This document shows positions 9,766-21,099 of a stretch of DNA of 64,000 nucleotides, in pieces; positions within the stretch are counted from its first letter, which is position 1, and each line of letters starts with the position of its first letter. The stretch spans positions 24,049,042-24,113,041 of the forward strand of contig NC_058059.1 of the NCBI RefSeq assembly GCF_020085105.1, read 5' to 3'. Origin of the DNA: Siniperca chuatsi (taxonomy: Eukaryota > Chordata > Actinopteri > Centrarchiformes > Sinipercidae). The notes beneath the pieces were generated by a model, which was not told the DNA's origin, did no database searches, and worked only from the letters and a program-made list of their open reading frames with translations. A program made the translations under genes and the position numbers.

Positions 9766-10689
9766 TGAGCTGATGGAACTACAGTCTATACTGGAAGAAG
9801 GCTAAAACAAGTCTACCTAGCATCTGCATCCTTACAACAGGAGACAAGGAGAAGGACAGCAGCCTGGCTTCAAGGGACTTGCGAAAGCCAAAGTGGAGCA
9901 TCTTTATTTAACCCAACGGTCGTGATTCAGGATTGGGTTCATCATTGTCATCTCCAGATGAGTGCTGTGCTTGCTTACAGGCGTTACCTACAGTATGCCA
10001 AGTTAGTGTTAGCTGTGGTAGTTGTGTACAAGCTAGCTCACATTAGTCCATTTATCTCAGGTACAGAGAGACTTTGTCTGCGTGGCATGAATAGCAGCAA
10101 TAGATACTGACAACTGTCAACTTGCATGGCCAATGTTACAACTGGTATCTGTGGGCCTGGGGAGGGTCGCTAGTCAGAATGAAGCGTTAGCTACTCTGTT
10201 TTGGCAAGGTTGCAGCACTGTGTAATGCTTGGACATAGTATAGGACAATTCACACAACAGGAATTACCATCAAGTCAAATGTTCTGGTTCCATAGTGATG
10301 TAATCAGAAGTAGGACAGTTGGCCTGATCAATGCAAAATTATCCTAGTTACAGTAATTTAAACGTTAAATAAGTAAATAATGTCTCTGGTGTGTTTCTGC
10401 TACATGATTAAGGGATGATGTGACTTCTGAATTTTCTCTGCGAAATCACTGACCCTTTCATCTTTTTCTTTCTCCCCGTCTTCTCAGCAGCACTTTGGAC
10501 TTGTTTCTCCTGACCAATCACAGGACTCCAAGCCACCATCAACACCGCATTCTGTGTTTGTAGTTGACAGTCTTGCATGAACAAAGCATAATCAAAAATG
10601 ATCATTAATTACTACTTAAGTTGTACAGTATACATTTATTTTTTATATATGTTACACTTTCCTTTCAGTTGTTAAGGAAAGCTTTGTAA
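9766..10689. other. Non-coding intron sequence
   Basis: Lies between the two inverted ATTTGTGGAT repeats. No convincing gene. The short ORFs lack any recognisable domain. Confidence 0.4.
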
Positions 10690-11440
10690 AAGTATATGTA
10701 AGCATAGCAAGCAGGGAACAGGGAAAGGACAGCCGAGGCAGACAGGATGATTTCAATGATATGCAGCTCACAGGCAGGCAGACAGGTACAGGTCCAGGTA
10801 ACAAGCAGCTCAAAGCAAAATCCAACATTGCAACTGGGCAGCAGTGAGGACAAGGAGCTGGCTGGAGTACGCCTGTACCTGACAGACATAGTGGCAAGGC
10901 AGAGGTTTTGTTGTCTGCCATGAAGACTGGAAAACTGGCTGATACTACGAAGACCTCCCGAGCCAGGTGTGTGACCAGGTACGGGTTTGGGGCTGTAGCC
11001 GGCTCAGGACCTGCAGGCTGCAAGCTCACAAACCCAAGCCTAACCAACTGGAGGAGTGCAGGCTCGTTGCTGGCAGACCAGAGGCTAGCCAGCTGGAGGT
11101 TAGCAGGCAGGGATGAAGGCTGAAGGCTTGCATGCTGGGATGCAGGCCGAGGTGCAGGCTGAGAGCTAGCATGCTGGAGGCTGGTAGACTGAGGGCTGCA
11201 GGTTGAAGGCTTGCTGGCTGAGAAACAGGCTGAATATCAGGGGTATTAAAGTCTTTTGCCCACTCAGGCAACGAACTCCTCAGCCAGTGCTTAACGGACA
11301 CCTCCCTGTGTGCCATATTCAGAGCTGCCTGTCTGTACTCAGTACAAGGGGCCTTCCTCCAATAGTCTTTGGAGGTGCATGAGGGTAAGAACCAGGTTTA
11401 ATAGCTCATCTGAAATTGGTTCTGCTGGGTCCATTGCTGG
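10690..11440. repeat. LTR-like repeat with degenerate minisatellite
   Basis: Opens with AGCAAGCAGGGAACAGGGAA, shared with 6705. Between about 11030 and 11235 are many degenerate copies of a GCAGGCT / CTGGAGGCTAG-type unit, whose minus-strand translation is a meaningless Leu/Ser/Pro-rich frame. Ends in a CAGCCAGTGCTTAACGG and AGTACAAGGGGCCTTCC region. Class uncertain. Confidence 0.5.
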
Positions 11441-11469
11441 TCGTTTCATACTAACACGTTAAGTGCCAA

Positions 11470-11805
11470 AACAGCACAACAGGGAAAACGTGGGATTGGA
11501 CCCAATTGCAGACAGAGGCAGAGCTTGGTGAAATTCAGTTATTTAATGAGGAATTAAGGATTACATGGATGGTCAGGCAGGTAAAGATCAAAACCAGGAA
11601 AGTCAGTCCAAACTCATCATAACAAATCCGTTATGGAGTAGGCAGAAAATCCAAGAATAAATCAAGAAAACAATCCAAAACAAAGGGAAAATGGCTGGAA
11701 CGTAGGCACACAAACAAAGACAAACTGACAAGGAGGGAGTGAAACCACACAGACTAAATACTCAGGTGAGGGGAGCTAACAAGACACAGGCAATAAAACT
11801 ATTGC
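11470..11805. repeat. LTR-like dispersed repeat, related to 6705-7060
   Basis: Shares its layout and tracts with the first half of 6705-7395: GGACCCAATTGCAGACAGAGG, ATTTAATGAGGAATTAAGG, TCCAAAACAAAGGG, ACTCAGGTGAGGGGAGCTAAC. On the minus strand it looks like an LTR with an AATAAAT-like tail and a GGGTCC terminus, although no internal domain is attached. Confidence 0.5.
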
Positions 11806-12064
11806 ACTTTTTGTTCACTCTTTGGTATTAACATAATACACTTGTAATGAATACATTAATTTGCAACTCAAATACTAGCCTACTGCATATTGAATTTTTA
11901 AGTGCAAATAAATACTACTTGATTAAAATTCACTTTAAGTTTATTCAAATAGTGTACTTAATAGTGTATCACAATAAAGTCGGAAAGTCGACGCCAAGCT
12001 GCTCAAAGAATGACACCGATGTGCAAATGGATGTGGCGTATTCAGGTCTGTCCTGTGTGCGGGT

Positions 12065-12516
12065 GTGTATCACCACCTGCTGGCGTAGTTACTAACTACA
12101 CCTCACATTTGTGATTTTTTTCTACAGATCTGCTGCTATATAAATTGGACAAAAATCCACTAACAAATAGGAGGAAAGTCACAAATGTCTGACAAGAAGC
12201 GATCAACAAATGTACAAAACCCATTTCACGAGTACACACGGATCCAAAAATGCGTAAATATGATTTTACATGTATTTGTTGTGGTGAAACTATTCACATT
12301 TGTAAAACCTATAACATTTTTATGTCAAATTAAAATACGTTTTTACAGAGTAAGTCATGTGTATTTGCAAATCACTGTATTTTTGTGGATATGACTTTAC
12401 ACAACACAAATAATTTAAAAAAAAATTGTTTGTGGATAGTGAGATATTTGTGGATAATGGTACACATTTGTGGATTGTCTTCTGTGGGTTATGCTAACTA
12501 TTAAAGTCCAATAAAA
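12065..12516 (-). repeat. ATTTGTGGAT-rich repeat, inverted copy
   Basis: The reverse complement aligns along its full length with 9389-9765: same start TTTTTATTGGACTTTAATAG, same end with CAGCAGGTGGTGAT, and several internal ATTTGTGGAT motifs around 12425-12475. It is about 75 bp longer than the forward copy. Confidence 0.75.
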
Positions 12517-13089
12517 ACAGATTCCCACTGTCTGTAGCAGTCAGGAAAAATAAAAAAGAACTCTCCACATTACAGAGAGTTGATTTCTGTTTTTATATGT
12601 CTTGATATAGGGGCGTGGCCCAGACCAGAGTGAACGTGACATTGCATTGTACAACAGGGTGCCGAGTACAGGCAACGTCACAACGTCACAGATTTTCACT
12701 GTTTTGTTTTGTTTTCTTTCTCTGGAAAAAGGCAAAGAACTGCTGTTGCAATGAACACTATAGACTGGGATCAGAATCAATTACTATATTAAAGTGACTG
12801 TACATATAATTTTCCAAACACTTGAACACTTGCAGAAGAACTTTGTCTAAGAAACCAAACAATGGTTAAATCAGGATTCAGGGATAAACAAAACTAATAT
12901 CTGACTAAACATTCAGTGTCAACTTTCAGTACTTGACAGATTTACGTCCTTTCTGCCACAGACACAGTCAGAACTCAGAAAGTACTGATGTTCATATTCA
13001 CACATTATTTAAGCAAAATGCAGACAGAATACTTTCGAAACTGATCTGGAGAATAGGACTTTGATGCCGTCACAGTGAGGTGTTGAGTA
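12517..13089. other. Non-coding, nothing recognised
   Basis: mfsd14b intron 2 sequence up to the TA dinucleotide (13088-13089) that flanks the next transposon. Confidence 0.4.
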
Positions 13090-13150
13090 TTACAGTTTTC
13101 CTTCATTGGTTTGGCTCATTTCTTGAAACAGAAATTACATTCTCAAAACT
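13090..13150. repeat. Left terminal inverted repeat
   Basis: 61 bp starting TTACAGTTTTCCTTCATTGG; pairs with 16423-16483. Flanked on the left by TA. Confidence 0.9.
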
Positions 13151-13639
13151 ACATGGACAAACCTCTAAACCACTTGGCAATTGTTCACAACAGAATTAAA
13201 TTTCTCATTCATTTTGCAAATTGCAAATGTCTAAGTACATGTCTCAATGTCTCAGTACATCTTTGCGAATGATTAAGTACAGGTAGCCTACATTTAGCAC
13301 AATTTCCAAGTGAATAGATCTTGTTGATCTAAACTGATTGTCGATTCTCAGTCTAATAATTGTTTGCTCCAAAACGTGTCAGCGTCATTTCATTGTATAA
13401 GTCATCACATGCACAATAGTTTGTTCAATTGTCAAAATTACTCAAGAACATAATACCATGAATACCATATATGAATCCTTGGAACATTTGATAAATTATT
13501 ACAGCAATTGACAGTGAGGTGAAACTAGAACTTGACTAATGAAGGAGGAGTTTCACACATCTCAGATGACCAATCAAACAGTATGTTTACCTGACAGGTG
13601 CTGTCAGTGACTGTGAATGCTGCAGTACAGTTTCTGAAC

Positions 13640-13923
13640 ATGGAGGCACCTGGCCAAGTAAATGAACAAGGGCAGCTACCTGCTCGAGGAAGAGGAAGAG
13701 GAAGGAGAAGAGGAGGAGGAGTAAGGGTGCGTGGTGGTGGAATAGGGGGAAGAGGCAGAGGGGGACGAAGACACCATGCTGTCCCGGATGAAATTCGGGC
13801 CACAGTTATAGACCATGTCATCAACCATGGCCTCACAATGGCGGAGGCAGGTCGTCGAGTGCAGCCTAATGTGCCTCGCTCTACAGTCTCCTCCATCATC
13901 CAAACCTTTCGCAGGGAAAACAG
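13640..13923 (+). pseudogene. Transposase exon 1 (RGG-rich N-terminus, HTH)
   Basis: ATG at 13640 and donor AACAG|GTATGT after 13923. Encodes MEAPGQVNEQGQLPARGRG followed by about 35 residues of Arg/Gly repeats (RGRGRRRGGG type), then a helix-turn-helix region DEIRATVIDHVINHGLTMAE with RRVQPNVPRSTVSSIIQTF. The Arg/Gly tract probably aids nucleic acid binding; the HTH recognises the transposon ends. This exon is intact; the later exons are broken. Confidence 0.85.
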
Positions 13924-14241
13924 GTATGTTGTCAATGATGGAATTATATGTTGTATAGGACAGTGAGAGACTGTGCATAGACCAAGAAATATATTTATTT
14001 ACACATTTACCTATTCCTATTATGATACTAAAAATGACTAGAAAAACATTGGAGAAAATAAACTATTCCATATTGATGATACAGTTTACAGTAGTATTCC
14101 AGTCACTGTGCAGTGATGCATTAGAATTGTGGTAAAGTTACTGTAAGTAAAACAACAATAGAATTGCATAGGTAACTCATTCTATAAGGAATACATAAGG
14201 TATATATTACGAATGAAGTGTCCTTTGAATTCTATGTCTAG

Positions 14242-14516
14242 GACAACCTTGCATAGGTGGAAGAAGAAAACTTCTTAGTGAACAACAAGAACAAGAGATC
14301 TGTACCATGGTGATGGCAAATAATGCCATCACATTGAGAGAGATCTGAGCTGCAATCCTACAAGACAATGCCATATTCCAAAATGTCAACTCTATAAGCA
14401 TCTCCACAATAGACCGGATATTGAAAAAGCATGAGATGACAATGAAGCAAATTTACAGGGTACCATTTGAGAGGAACTCTGATAGAGTGAAAGAGTTGCG
14501 GTACCAGTATGTACAA
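14242..14516 (+). pseudogene. Transposase exon 2
   Basis: Acceptor TTCTATGTCTAG before 14242 and donor GTACAA|GTAAGT after 14516. Contains SEQQEQEICTMVMANNAITL and SISTIDRILKKHEMTMKQI, the second DNA-binding helix bundle preceding the catalytic domain. A frameshift lies near 14250 and an in-frame TGA near 14347, after the residues LREI, so no continuous protein is encoded. Confidence 0.82.
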
Positions 14517-15030
14517 GTAAGTCGGTTACTGGTTGTCCATCATTATAACCTTTTTACAATTAAGCAGTGGTTCCCAAACTTTTTCGGCTCCAGTACCCAC
14601 TTTACCTGATTTGTGTATCTAGGTAATCCAGGTATGATAGTACTTGACTTATCTGACTTCAACATTTTGCCTAAAAACGGCAGCTTACTGTATGATGCAA
14701 TTATCATTATAATCCTTATTTTGAAGAATATAACATACAATAAGAAAAAGGTGCCTCCCATGTAAATCTATCTAATACTGTGGGTTTTACTGTAACATTT
14801 CAGTAAGTCTATTCATTGATGATTTTCCCTCTCCCCTTTCAGTCAAATACCCCCTGTAGTAGCGCTGCATAGGGGTAAAAGTACCCCAGGTTTGGAACCA
14901 CTGGAGTAGTGGCCAGTAGTATATTGAACTTGTGGAAAACATAGAACATTCCTGTGTAATTGTCTGTAACTGTAGTGTATGACGCTTCTGTATGACTGAT
15001 TTGATGTTTTCTTTTTTTACACCATTGTAG

Positions 15031-15743
15031 AGAATAATGACATTGGAAGGAAACGAGACCCCTCACATCCTCGTGTTTGTGGATGAAGCTGGCTTCAACC
15101 TGGCAAGGGCCGAAGACGTGGCCGTAATATTATTGGCCACCAGGCCACGGTGGATGTTCCAGGCCAGCGAGGGGGCAATATAACCATGTGTGCTGCCATA
15201 TCTGAGAATGGTGTGGCCACTCACATCCCCAGTCTTGGCCCATACAATACACAGAAGCTCCTCATCTTCTTGGAACGCCTTCATTTTGATTTGGTCCCTG
15301 AAAATGAGAGAGGTCTCATAGGGCCTCAATTACCACAATATGTTATTGTATGGGACAATGTGAATTTCCACCGTGGCCCGCTCATCAGGGCCTGGTTCAC
15401 GACTCATCCAAGGATGGTCATGGTTTTCCTACCACCTTACTCTCCTTTCCTCAATCCTATTGAGGAGTTTTTCTCCGCTTGGAGGTAGAGAGTGTATGAG
15501 CGTAGGGCTCAAGATCAGAGGTCCCTGCTCCATGCAATGGATGCAGCGTGTAACGATATTACAGGTGATAACTATAGGGGATGGTTGAGACATGCACGTC
15601 GTTTCTTCCCACGTTGCATCGCAAGGGAGAATATACACTGTGATGTGGACGAGAATCTGTGGCCAGACGGACAGCAGCGTGTGGATGGCCAGGAGGGTGA
15701 GGACGGTGGCCAGGAGAGGGAGGGTGAGGACAGCGACCAGTAA
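15031..15743 (+). pseudogene. Transposase exon 3 (DDE catalytic domain)
   Basis: Acceptor TTACACCATTGTAG before 15031, stop TAA at 15741-15743. Carries the DDE_3 triad: VDEAGFN (first Asp, about 15079), VIVWDNVNFHRG (second Asp, about 15352) and NPIEEFFSAW (Glu, about 15460). I count 35 residues between the second Asp and the Glu (DD35E). The C-terminus is acidic (GEDGGQEREGEDSDQ). Broken by a frameshift near 15102 and an in-frame TAG at 15486-15488. Confidence 0.87.
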
Positions 15744-16082
15744 AGAACCTTTCTTTACAGCACTGTAGGCTGCATATAATTTTCATTGTCTTTTGTTTGT
15801 GTGTTTATATTACAGTATATTATGCTGTATACATTTTCTTTTTACTTTTTTCTTGTGTGAATAAAAATGGTTACAATTTCCTTGGCAGTATGGGTGCAAT
15901 GTGTGATGTCAAACCTTGGAGGCTACTCTTACCCTAAAATCATATTTCTTTTTTTCAGTTTTATTTACACCATTGTATTCTGTTAGCTAGATAAAAAAAA
16001 CAGTACAGTAACCATTGTGCCATAGTGACAAAACATCTAAACATTTTGACTTGCAGTGCTTACACTGACGAAGCCTTTTGGG

Positions 16083-16483
16083 GGCACTGACTGTTTAAAT
16101 GTGAAGGAAATTTAGTTTTGACACATGAGTAAAATGTTTTAGGAGAGGTATGAGCTTTTGCAGGTAAACCATGGTGTTGTGCCGAACCATCCACATTATT
16201 TTGACAAAAGCACCAAGACTGTTGAGAATGTCCGGTCTGTTTTGAGAAATGAGCCAAAGCAATTGAGAAGGATCTTTGCCATTTCTGTGGCACTGACTCT
16301 TTATATGGAAAAGGAATTTAGTTTTGAACCATGAGTGAACAGTTTTGGTAAAGATATGAGCTTTTCCAAGTGAGCTATAGTGTTGTGCTGAACTGTAAGA
16401 CTGTTTTGCCAAATTATCTTAGAGTTTTGAGAATGTAATTTCTGTTTCAAAAAATGAGCCAAACCAATGGAGAAAAACTGTAA
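16083..16483. repeat. Tandem duplication of transposon right end
   Basis: 16083-16273 and 16289-16483 are diverged copies (period about 206 bp) starting GGCACTGACT and ending in ATGAGCCAAAGCAATTGAGA and ATGAGCCAAACCAATGGAGA respectively. The inner copy therefore contains a pseudo-terminus. Confidence 0.85.
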
Positions 16484-16653
16484 TAACACTGCTGACATGA
16501 CGTGACGAAATCTAGATTTTTTCATGAATCTAGTCATCTAGTGCGTGGCCTTCTCCACATGGGAGCTGATCCCTCTGTATGAACCCAATCAGCTGCTCAG
16601 ATGTTGATGCAAACATGTGACCACCATCTTCCCACCACCACAGTGTTACTCAC

Positions 16654-16752
16654 AGTGAGCATGGGCGTGGTGAGTAATCCCCAGGCGAAGAACTCCAGGA
16701 AGATCACCACCACTGCATGATACACACTGGGCCTGCCGATACCCTGTTGGAG
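16654..16752 (-). CDS. mfsd14b: mfsd14b exon 2
   Basis: 99 nt, acceptor GTGTCTTTCAG before 16752, donor CTCACT|GTGAGT after 16654, phase 0. Encodes LQQGIGRPSVYHAVVVIF then LEFFAWGLLTTPMLT, the first membrane segment. GIGRPSVYHAVVVIFLEFFA is nearly invariant in MFSD14 proteins, and TTPMLT is the MFSD14B form. Confidence 0.94.
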
Positions 16753-16828
16753 CTGAAAGACACAATCACACACACACATTTTACAATCACAATTACATTT
16801 TAATGTGATTCTATAATTAAAGGGGCAC

Positions 16829-17250
16829 TCCACCAATTTTACATATCAAGATCAGTTTATCATCTTGGTTAGAAAATCTATGCCTTCTGTGGCTCTGGAT
16901 GTAGACCAAGAAGTCTGCAAAAATAACCCTGATGACATCACTATGACGTCGTCAGGGTTACCTCGGCTTGGGCTTAGGATAACAAAAGGCTTATGTTACA
17001 AACTGAGCCACAACCTCAGTTTGTAATATAGTAGTTTGTAATATAAAATTTAAAAGACGTGGTTGTTCCCATCAGCGAGTCTAAGAAAGATGGTATCAAA
17101 TTGCAATATTGGAATATAGGATCCAGTATTTTTGGAGGTTGGCCCCTTCTACGGACTAAATGTCAGGATATCTTGGCCTCTGCTGCACAGGTTTTGTCTC
17201 TTACGGGTCCAGCATTAGTGCAATACTAAATCACTAAATTATCTCTTTAA
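16829..17250. repeat. Dispersed non-coding repeat (MITE/SINE-like)
   Basis: Opens AAAGGGGCACTCCACCAATTT and ends in CTAAATTATCTCTTTAACTAC. The opening is the reverse complement of the type of end seen at about 59950-59975. Contains CTGATGACATCACTATGACGTCGTCAGGGTT, a near-palindrome around 16930-16960. Family unknown. Confidence 0.45.
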
Positions 17251-17339
17251 CTACAAGTTTTGGCTCATATCCTCCCAGCTGTTTTACCTAGCAGCATGAG
17301 TTTGTCATCGTTTCTCAACCAACCTATCACAGTCTGTCT

Positions 17340-17690
17340 CTCTGACCCTCTTCTTGCCATTTTCCATCCATCCACCAGATGCCCTCCATTCCCCATCACC
17401 TGACTGCTCCATCCATCTTCACACCTGTTCCCACTTCCCTCATCTGCTCTGCAGTTGCCTGACCTTCCCCACACACCTCCTCACCTGCATCTCATTCTCT
17501 CATCAGTCACTCACTATATATACCGGCTCAGATCATTTGTTCCTCTGTCAGAGTGTCCTAGTTGCTTTGTGCTTTTATGTTCATCTGTTGTCTGTATGTT
17601 TACCTGGTCCTGTACCTACCAGTAAGCTATTTCATTAATAAAACACTGAAGTCATCGTGCTGACTCTGTTTATGATCCTTCCTCAAACAC
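17340..17690 (+). repeat. Solo-LTR-like repeat
   Basis: CT-rich 5' part, then CACTATATATACCGGCTCAG (a TATA-like promoter context), a short R-like stretch, TTCATTAATAAAACACTGAAG as polyadenylation signal, and a U5-like end. This order is typical of a fish LTR. No internal region is attached on either side. Confidence 0.5.
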
Positions 17691-19170
17691 ACTGAAAGGT
17701 CATAGAATCATTCAAATCATTGGGATGCTTCCTCTGGGGGCAGGAATATCCACATCAAGTTACATCAAAATTTGGCAAAAGTTGGACAGACTTGACGTTG
17801 GCCCTCACAATTAGCGAGGCAAAAATGTGGTATTTTTTGAAAAACAGCCGTACAACTTTCCCTAAATAAAATAAATACAGTCCAGTCCTACATGCAGAAG
17901 GAAACTAGTGATCTCAGAAATGTTTACCTCATATTATTACTGTATATACATATTATACAATTATTCACTTACCTGTGTATTACATAGCTGTACATACTGT
18001 TTTTATAGATTCATTATAGTTATACTCAGTGCTTGTATTATGAAGTCAAATGGGGCACCTTACCATGCCAATATTACGTGCAACATACATTGGCCGTATG
18101 GCGGGGAAGTTGCATTAATTGACGCCTGTAGCACACACTGAATGTGTCACACAGAAAATAAGTAGTCAAGGTACAATAGCTGGAATTTGCTGCTCCAGTG
18201 AGTGAATGTGATAAAATTAGTTTTTCTGGAGAGTTGACACATGTCAATGCTGGGAAATAGGACAGTGGTGTATCCTGATGAGCTGACACGTGTCAACATA
18301 TGTGATGCTCTTGAGACATCGGTGTACAGTTTCTACAAAACTAAAGCTGGATTTAGGGCACAAACACGGTCCACGCAAGTACGCAGACGCTTCTAGCTAC
18401 GCATGATCGATTTCACACGTTGTTGCGTTCTGGAGTGTGTCACCTGAAAATCTTAATGCAACACAAGTGGAAGCTGCAGTCTATAGCATGAACCAACAAG
18501 AGAAAGCTGACTCCATCTGATTGGATTTACTTCCGCTCAAGACAATCATGGCTGACTAGTTCAACGCAGCTCTAGCTGAAAATGTCCCTTTGTCACCTCT
18601 TCATTCAGACAGGAATGCAATTGAAAATGTAATGGAAACGCTCTGATTAGCTCTATACCCTTCAGGACTGACATTTGTTACCTCCACCAGTGCATAAGAG
18701 AGCACGTTGACTATGTTCACCAGGGTCGCGCGTTCGTACCAGCTGAACCTGGCGTATATCCGCTGGGCTGACTGCCTTTTTTTTTTTTTATTCACTTGTA
18801 TATTCTGCTGTCAACCCAGCTGATGTGAGTGGATATTGATCAGTGACGGTGGCAAATCACCATAGTGTAGCACTTTGCTTCATGTTTGGCTGGTCTTCAG
18901 TGGCTTTACTGATATTACTGTATCTACCAACTGAAGAACACAGCACAAGCCCATTTACCAACAGTTGCTCTCGTGCCTTTTACTCAAATCAGAAATGCAT
19001 TATATTTGAATGGGGTGTATCTATAAAAATACAAAATAGTGCATATACTGTATATATAACACAGCTACAAGTGAGTGGGCAAATACACAAATACCCTATA
19101 TGCCACACTATATGAGGGTACGTTTGTGTCTTTATTATGCAATCAAAAAATAGATTTGAGAAAACTATTG
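17691..19170. other. mfsd14b intron 1, no gene seen
   Basis: No domain-bearing frame. Some stretches (18360-18790) look repeat-derived but were not identified. Confidence 0.4.
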
Positions 19171-19422
19171 ACACTGCAATCAAAATGTTTTATTGGAAGT
19201 AAAATCCCTCCATGACCCATCTGTGTTGTCCCTTGGGGAAAAAACTAAAAAGCCTCAGACCGCAGCTGCTAATATCCTCGGCGCTGCGTGGCTTATCTGA
19301 GCTTTTACTGGTTGACTCTAGGTTTTGACCTGTGCCGCGAGGTTCACCACTGGCCATGTCAAACACCCAGATGCCCCAGTATTCCCCAAACTTCCTGTGG
19401 ATGGTGCCAAATTTTCCACTGT

Positions 19423-19960
19423 CAAGTACTCAAAACCTTTGCTTAAGTAAAAGTAGAAATACCATAGTCTAACAATACTCAAGTAAAAGTCCTGAATTCA
19501 AAATGTAGTTATTAAAAGTACAGAAGCATTATCAGAAAAATTTACTTGAAGTATCAAAAGTAAAACTCAATATGCAGAATGGCACCTTTTAAAAATGTTA
19601 TTTTATTATAGAATATTATATTATTCTGTTTTTAATCACTAACAAATATATGTAAGAATATTTTAATGTTGTAGTTCATCAATGTGGAGCCAGGTTTAGA
19701 TACTTTGTATACTGGGTAGATTAGTAGCACAGTACTGTATCATATCATATCAGCATATCATGTTTTTTGATGAGAAAAGTAACTATAAGTGTCAAATAAA
19801 TTCAGTGGAATAAAAAGTACAATATATGCCTCTGAAATGTAGTGGGGTAGAAGTATAAAGCAGCATTAAATGGAAATACTTGAGTAAAGTACAAGTATGT
19901 CAAAACTGTACTTAAGTACCTGAGTAAATGTACTTAGTTACATTCCACCACTGTCTAAAG
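19423..19960. repeat. AAGTA-rich MITE, copy 1
   Basis: Terminal parts are built of AAGTACTCAAA / TTAAGTAAAAGTAGAAATACC on the left and ACTTGAGTAAAGTACAAGTA then GAGTAAATGTACTTAGTTAC on the right. The same layout recurs at 33560-34140. Non-coding. Confidence 0.7.
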
Positions 19961-20194
19961 GATCATTCATTAGTGGCTACAACATTTAACAATAACACAT
20001 TCATACTCTATGCAACAGGTATGTGGCCTTTCAAATCAAGTGGTTCCTGAAAGTTGGTCATCAAGTAGCAGTTGGTCCAAAGCTGGTTGACTGTCCTGGA
20101 CAAAGTTAGAGGAAGAGTGTTGTCCCAGATATGATACTCTTTCACTCTTCTGAGTGTCACTACACATTCCTATACTTACTGTATAAAAGTAATT

Positions 20195-20430
20195 TAGGTT
20201 GGTGGGCCAAAAATCGGCACAAGAAAATGCGAATGAACGCTTTGTTTCCATCCACTACCTTAATGTGAACAAAGTAGAAAACATCATGGAAATGTAACAT
20301 TTCTGTTTGTTTCATGTGTTAATGTGATTAAGGTTACAGTCTCCTCCTCGCTCCACACAGATGTGACAGGTCACAGGTCTGCCGCTATTATTAAAAATCG
20401 AAAATGCGCATAAAAACAGGTGGATGGAAC
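20195..20430. repeat. Dispersed repeat family X, copy B
   Basis: Shares CACAAGAAAATGCGAATGAA with 61900 and the TTTCATGTGTTAAT and CGCTCCACACAGATGTGA tracts with 7780 and 62120. Inverted ends GTTTCCATCCAC (about 20247) and GTGGATGGAA (about 20421). Confidence 0.6.
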
Positions 20431-20789
20431 CCAAACAGATCAGCTAGCAAGACACCTAAGAAAAGGAAATAACTAATGTTAACCTGGCTAGAGGCTAATA
20501 AAATAATACAGCACGTCACAAATATAGAATTAACTAACGTTAGATCGTTGAACCTAAATAGTCCTGTTAACTAGTAGCTACATACACAACGTGTACAGGG
20601 TACTAGGCAGCCTGGGCACGTAACGGTAGTGACTAGCTTATTGAGCTAAGGTAGCAGCCACAGGCTGACAAAATATGTAGTTTTGTTTTTAAAGACCATT
20701 ACAATATCACAGATCGTTAAACAAAAGCAATTGATGTGCACCAGTTAAAACATAACATTCTTGCTATCACTAAGACGGAAGTTATGTAT

Positions 20790-21000
20790 AAACATACCTG
20801 TGCACTGATTTTCTGTCTTCTCTCTGCTCCCGCTCCATCTTCTTCATGAAACTCAGTCTGTTGTCTGCTAACAGTGAATGTTGCCAAGCTCTCACTCTAT
20901 TTGAGGCTGGCCAATAGGGACGTGTCTTACATCTTTCAGCATAGGTCCCACCCACGAGAGTCAGCCAACAGCAAGCAAAGCTTTTCGTTTCAAATGCAAA
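20790..21000 (-). other. Possible first exon/promoter of a lost transposase
   Basis: On the minus strand an ATG near 20845 opens MKKMEREREQREDRKSVH, followed by a consensus-like donor CACAG|GTATGT at about 20806-20800. It lies inside the 19171-21099 element near one TIR. Either a relic of an autonomous parent or chance. Confidence 0.3.
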
Positions 21001-21099
21001 GTTTTCGGTTTCAAAAGCAAAACTTTTGCTTTTTCATTAATCAATTTTAAATCACAAATTAATTTTACTTCCAATAAAAAATTTTTTTGATTGCAGTGT

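Larger units (their letters stand above)
13090..16483 (+). mobile_element. Complete IS630/Tc1-type transposon with intron-bearing transposase
   Basis: 3394 bp bounded by inverted repeats: 13090-13150 pairs with 16483-16423 over 61 bp with three mismatches, beginning TTACAGTTTT. Both ends are flanked by TA (13088-13089 and 16484-16485), the target duplication of the IS630/Tc1/mariner superfamily. Inside lies a plus-strand transposase gene of three exons (13640-13923, 14242-14516, 15031-15743). A tandem duplication extends the right end. It sits in mfsd14b intron 2, antisense to the host gene. A decayed relative occurs at 54385-55865. Confidence 0.9.
19171..21099. mobile_element. DNA transposon with about 38-bp TIRs (non-autonomous)
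   Basis: Left end ACACTGCAATCAAAATG...TTTTATTGGAAGTAAAAT (19171-19206) is the reverse complement, with a small indel, of the right end ATTTTACTTCCAATAAAAA...TTGATTGCAGTGT (21062-21099). I found no clear target duplication. The interior holds a nested AAGTA-rich MITE, repeat family X copy B, and a possible first exon of a lost transposase. No transposase core remains. Confidence 0.65.

Noticed and set aside
10652..11316. Minus-strand open frames rich in Leu, Ser, Pro and Ala
   Set aside because: Translation of an LTR-like repeat and a degenerate minisatellite; no domain or splice support.
13525..13935. Minus-strand 136-codon Pro/Leu-rich open frame
   Set aside because: It is the antisense of the Arg/Gly-rich first exon of the transposase; composition alone keeps it open.
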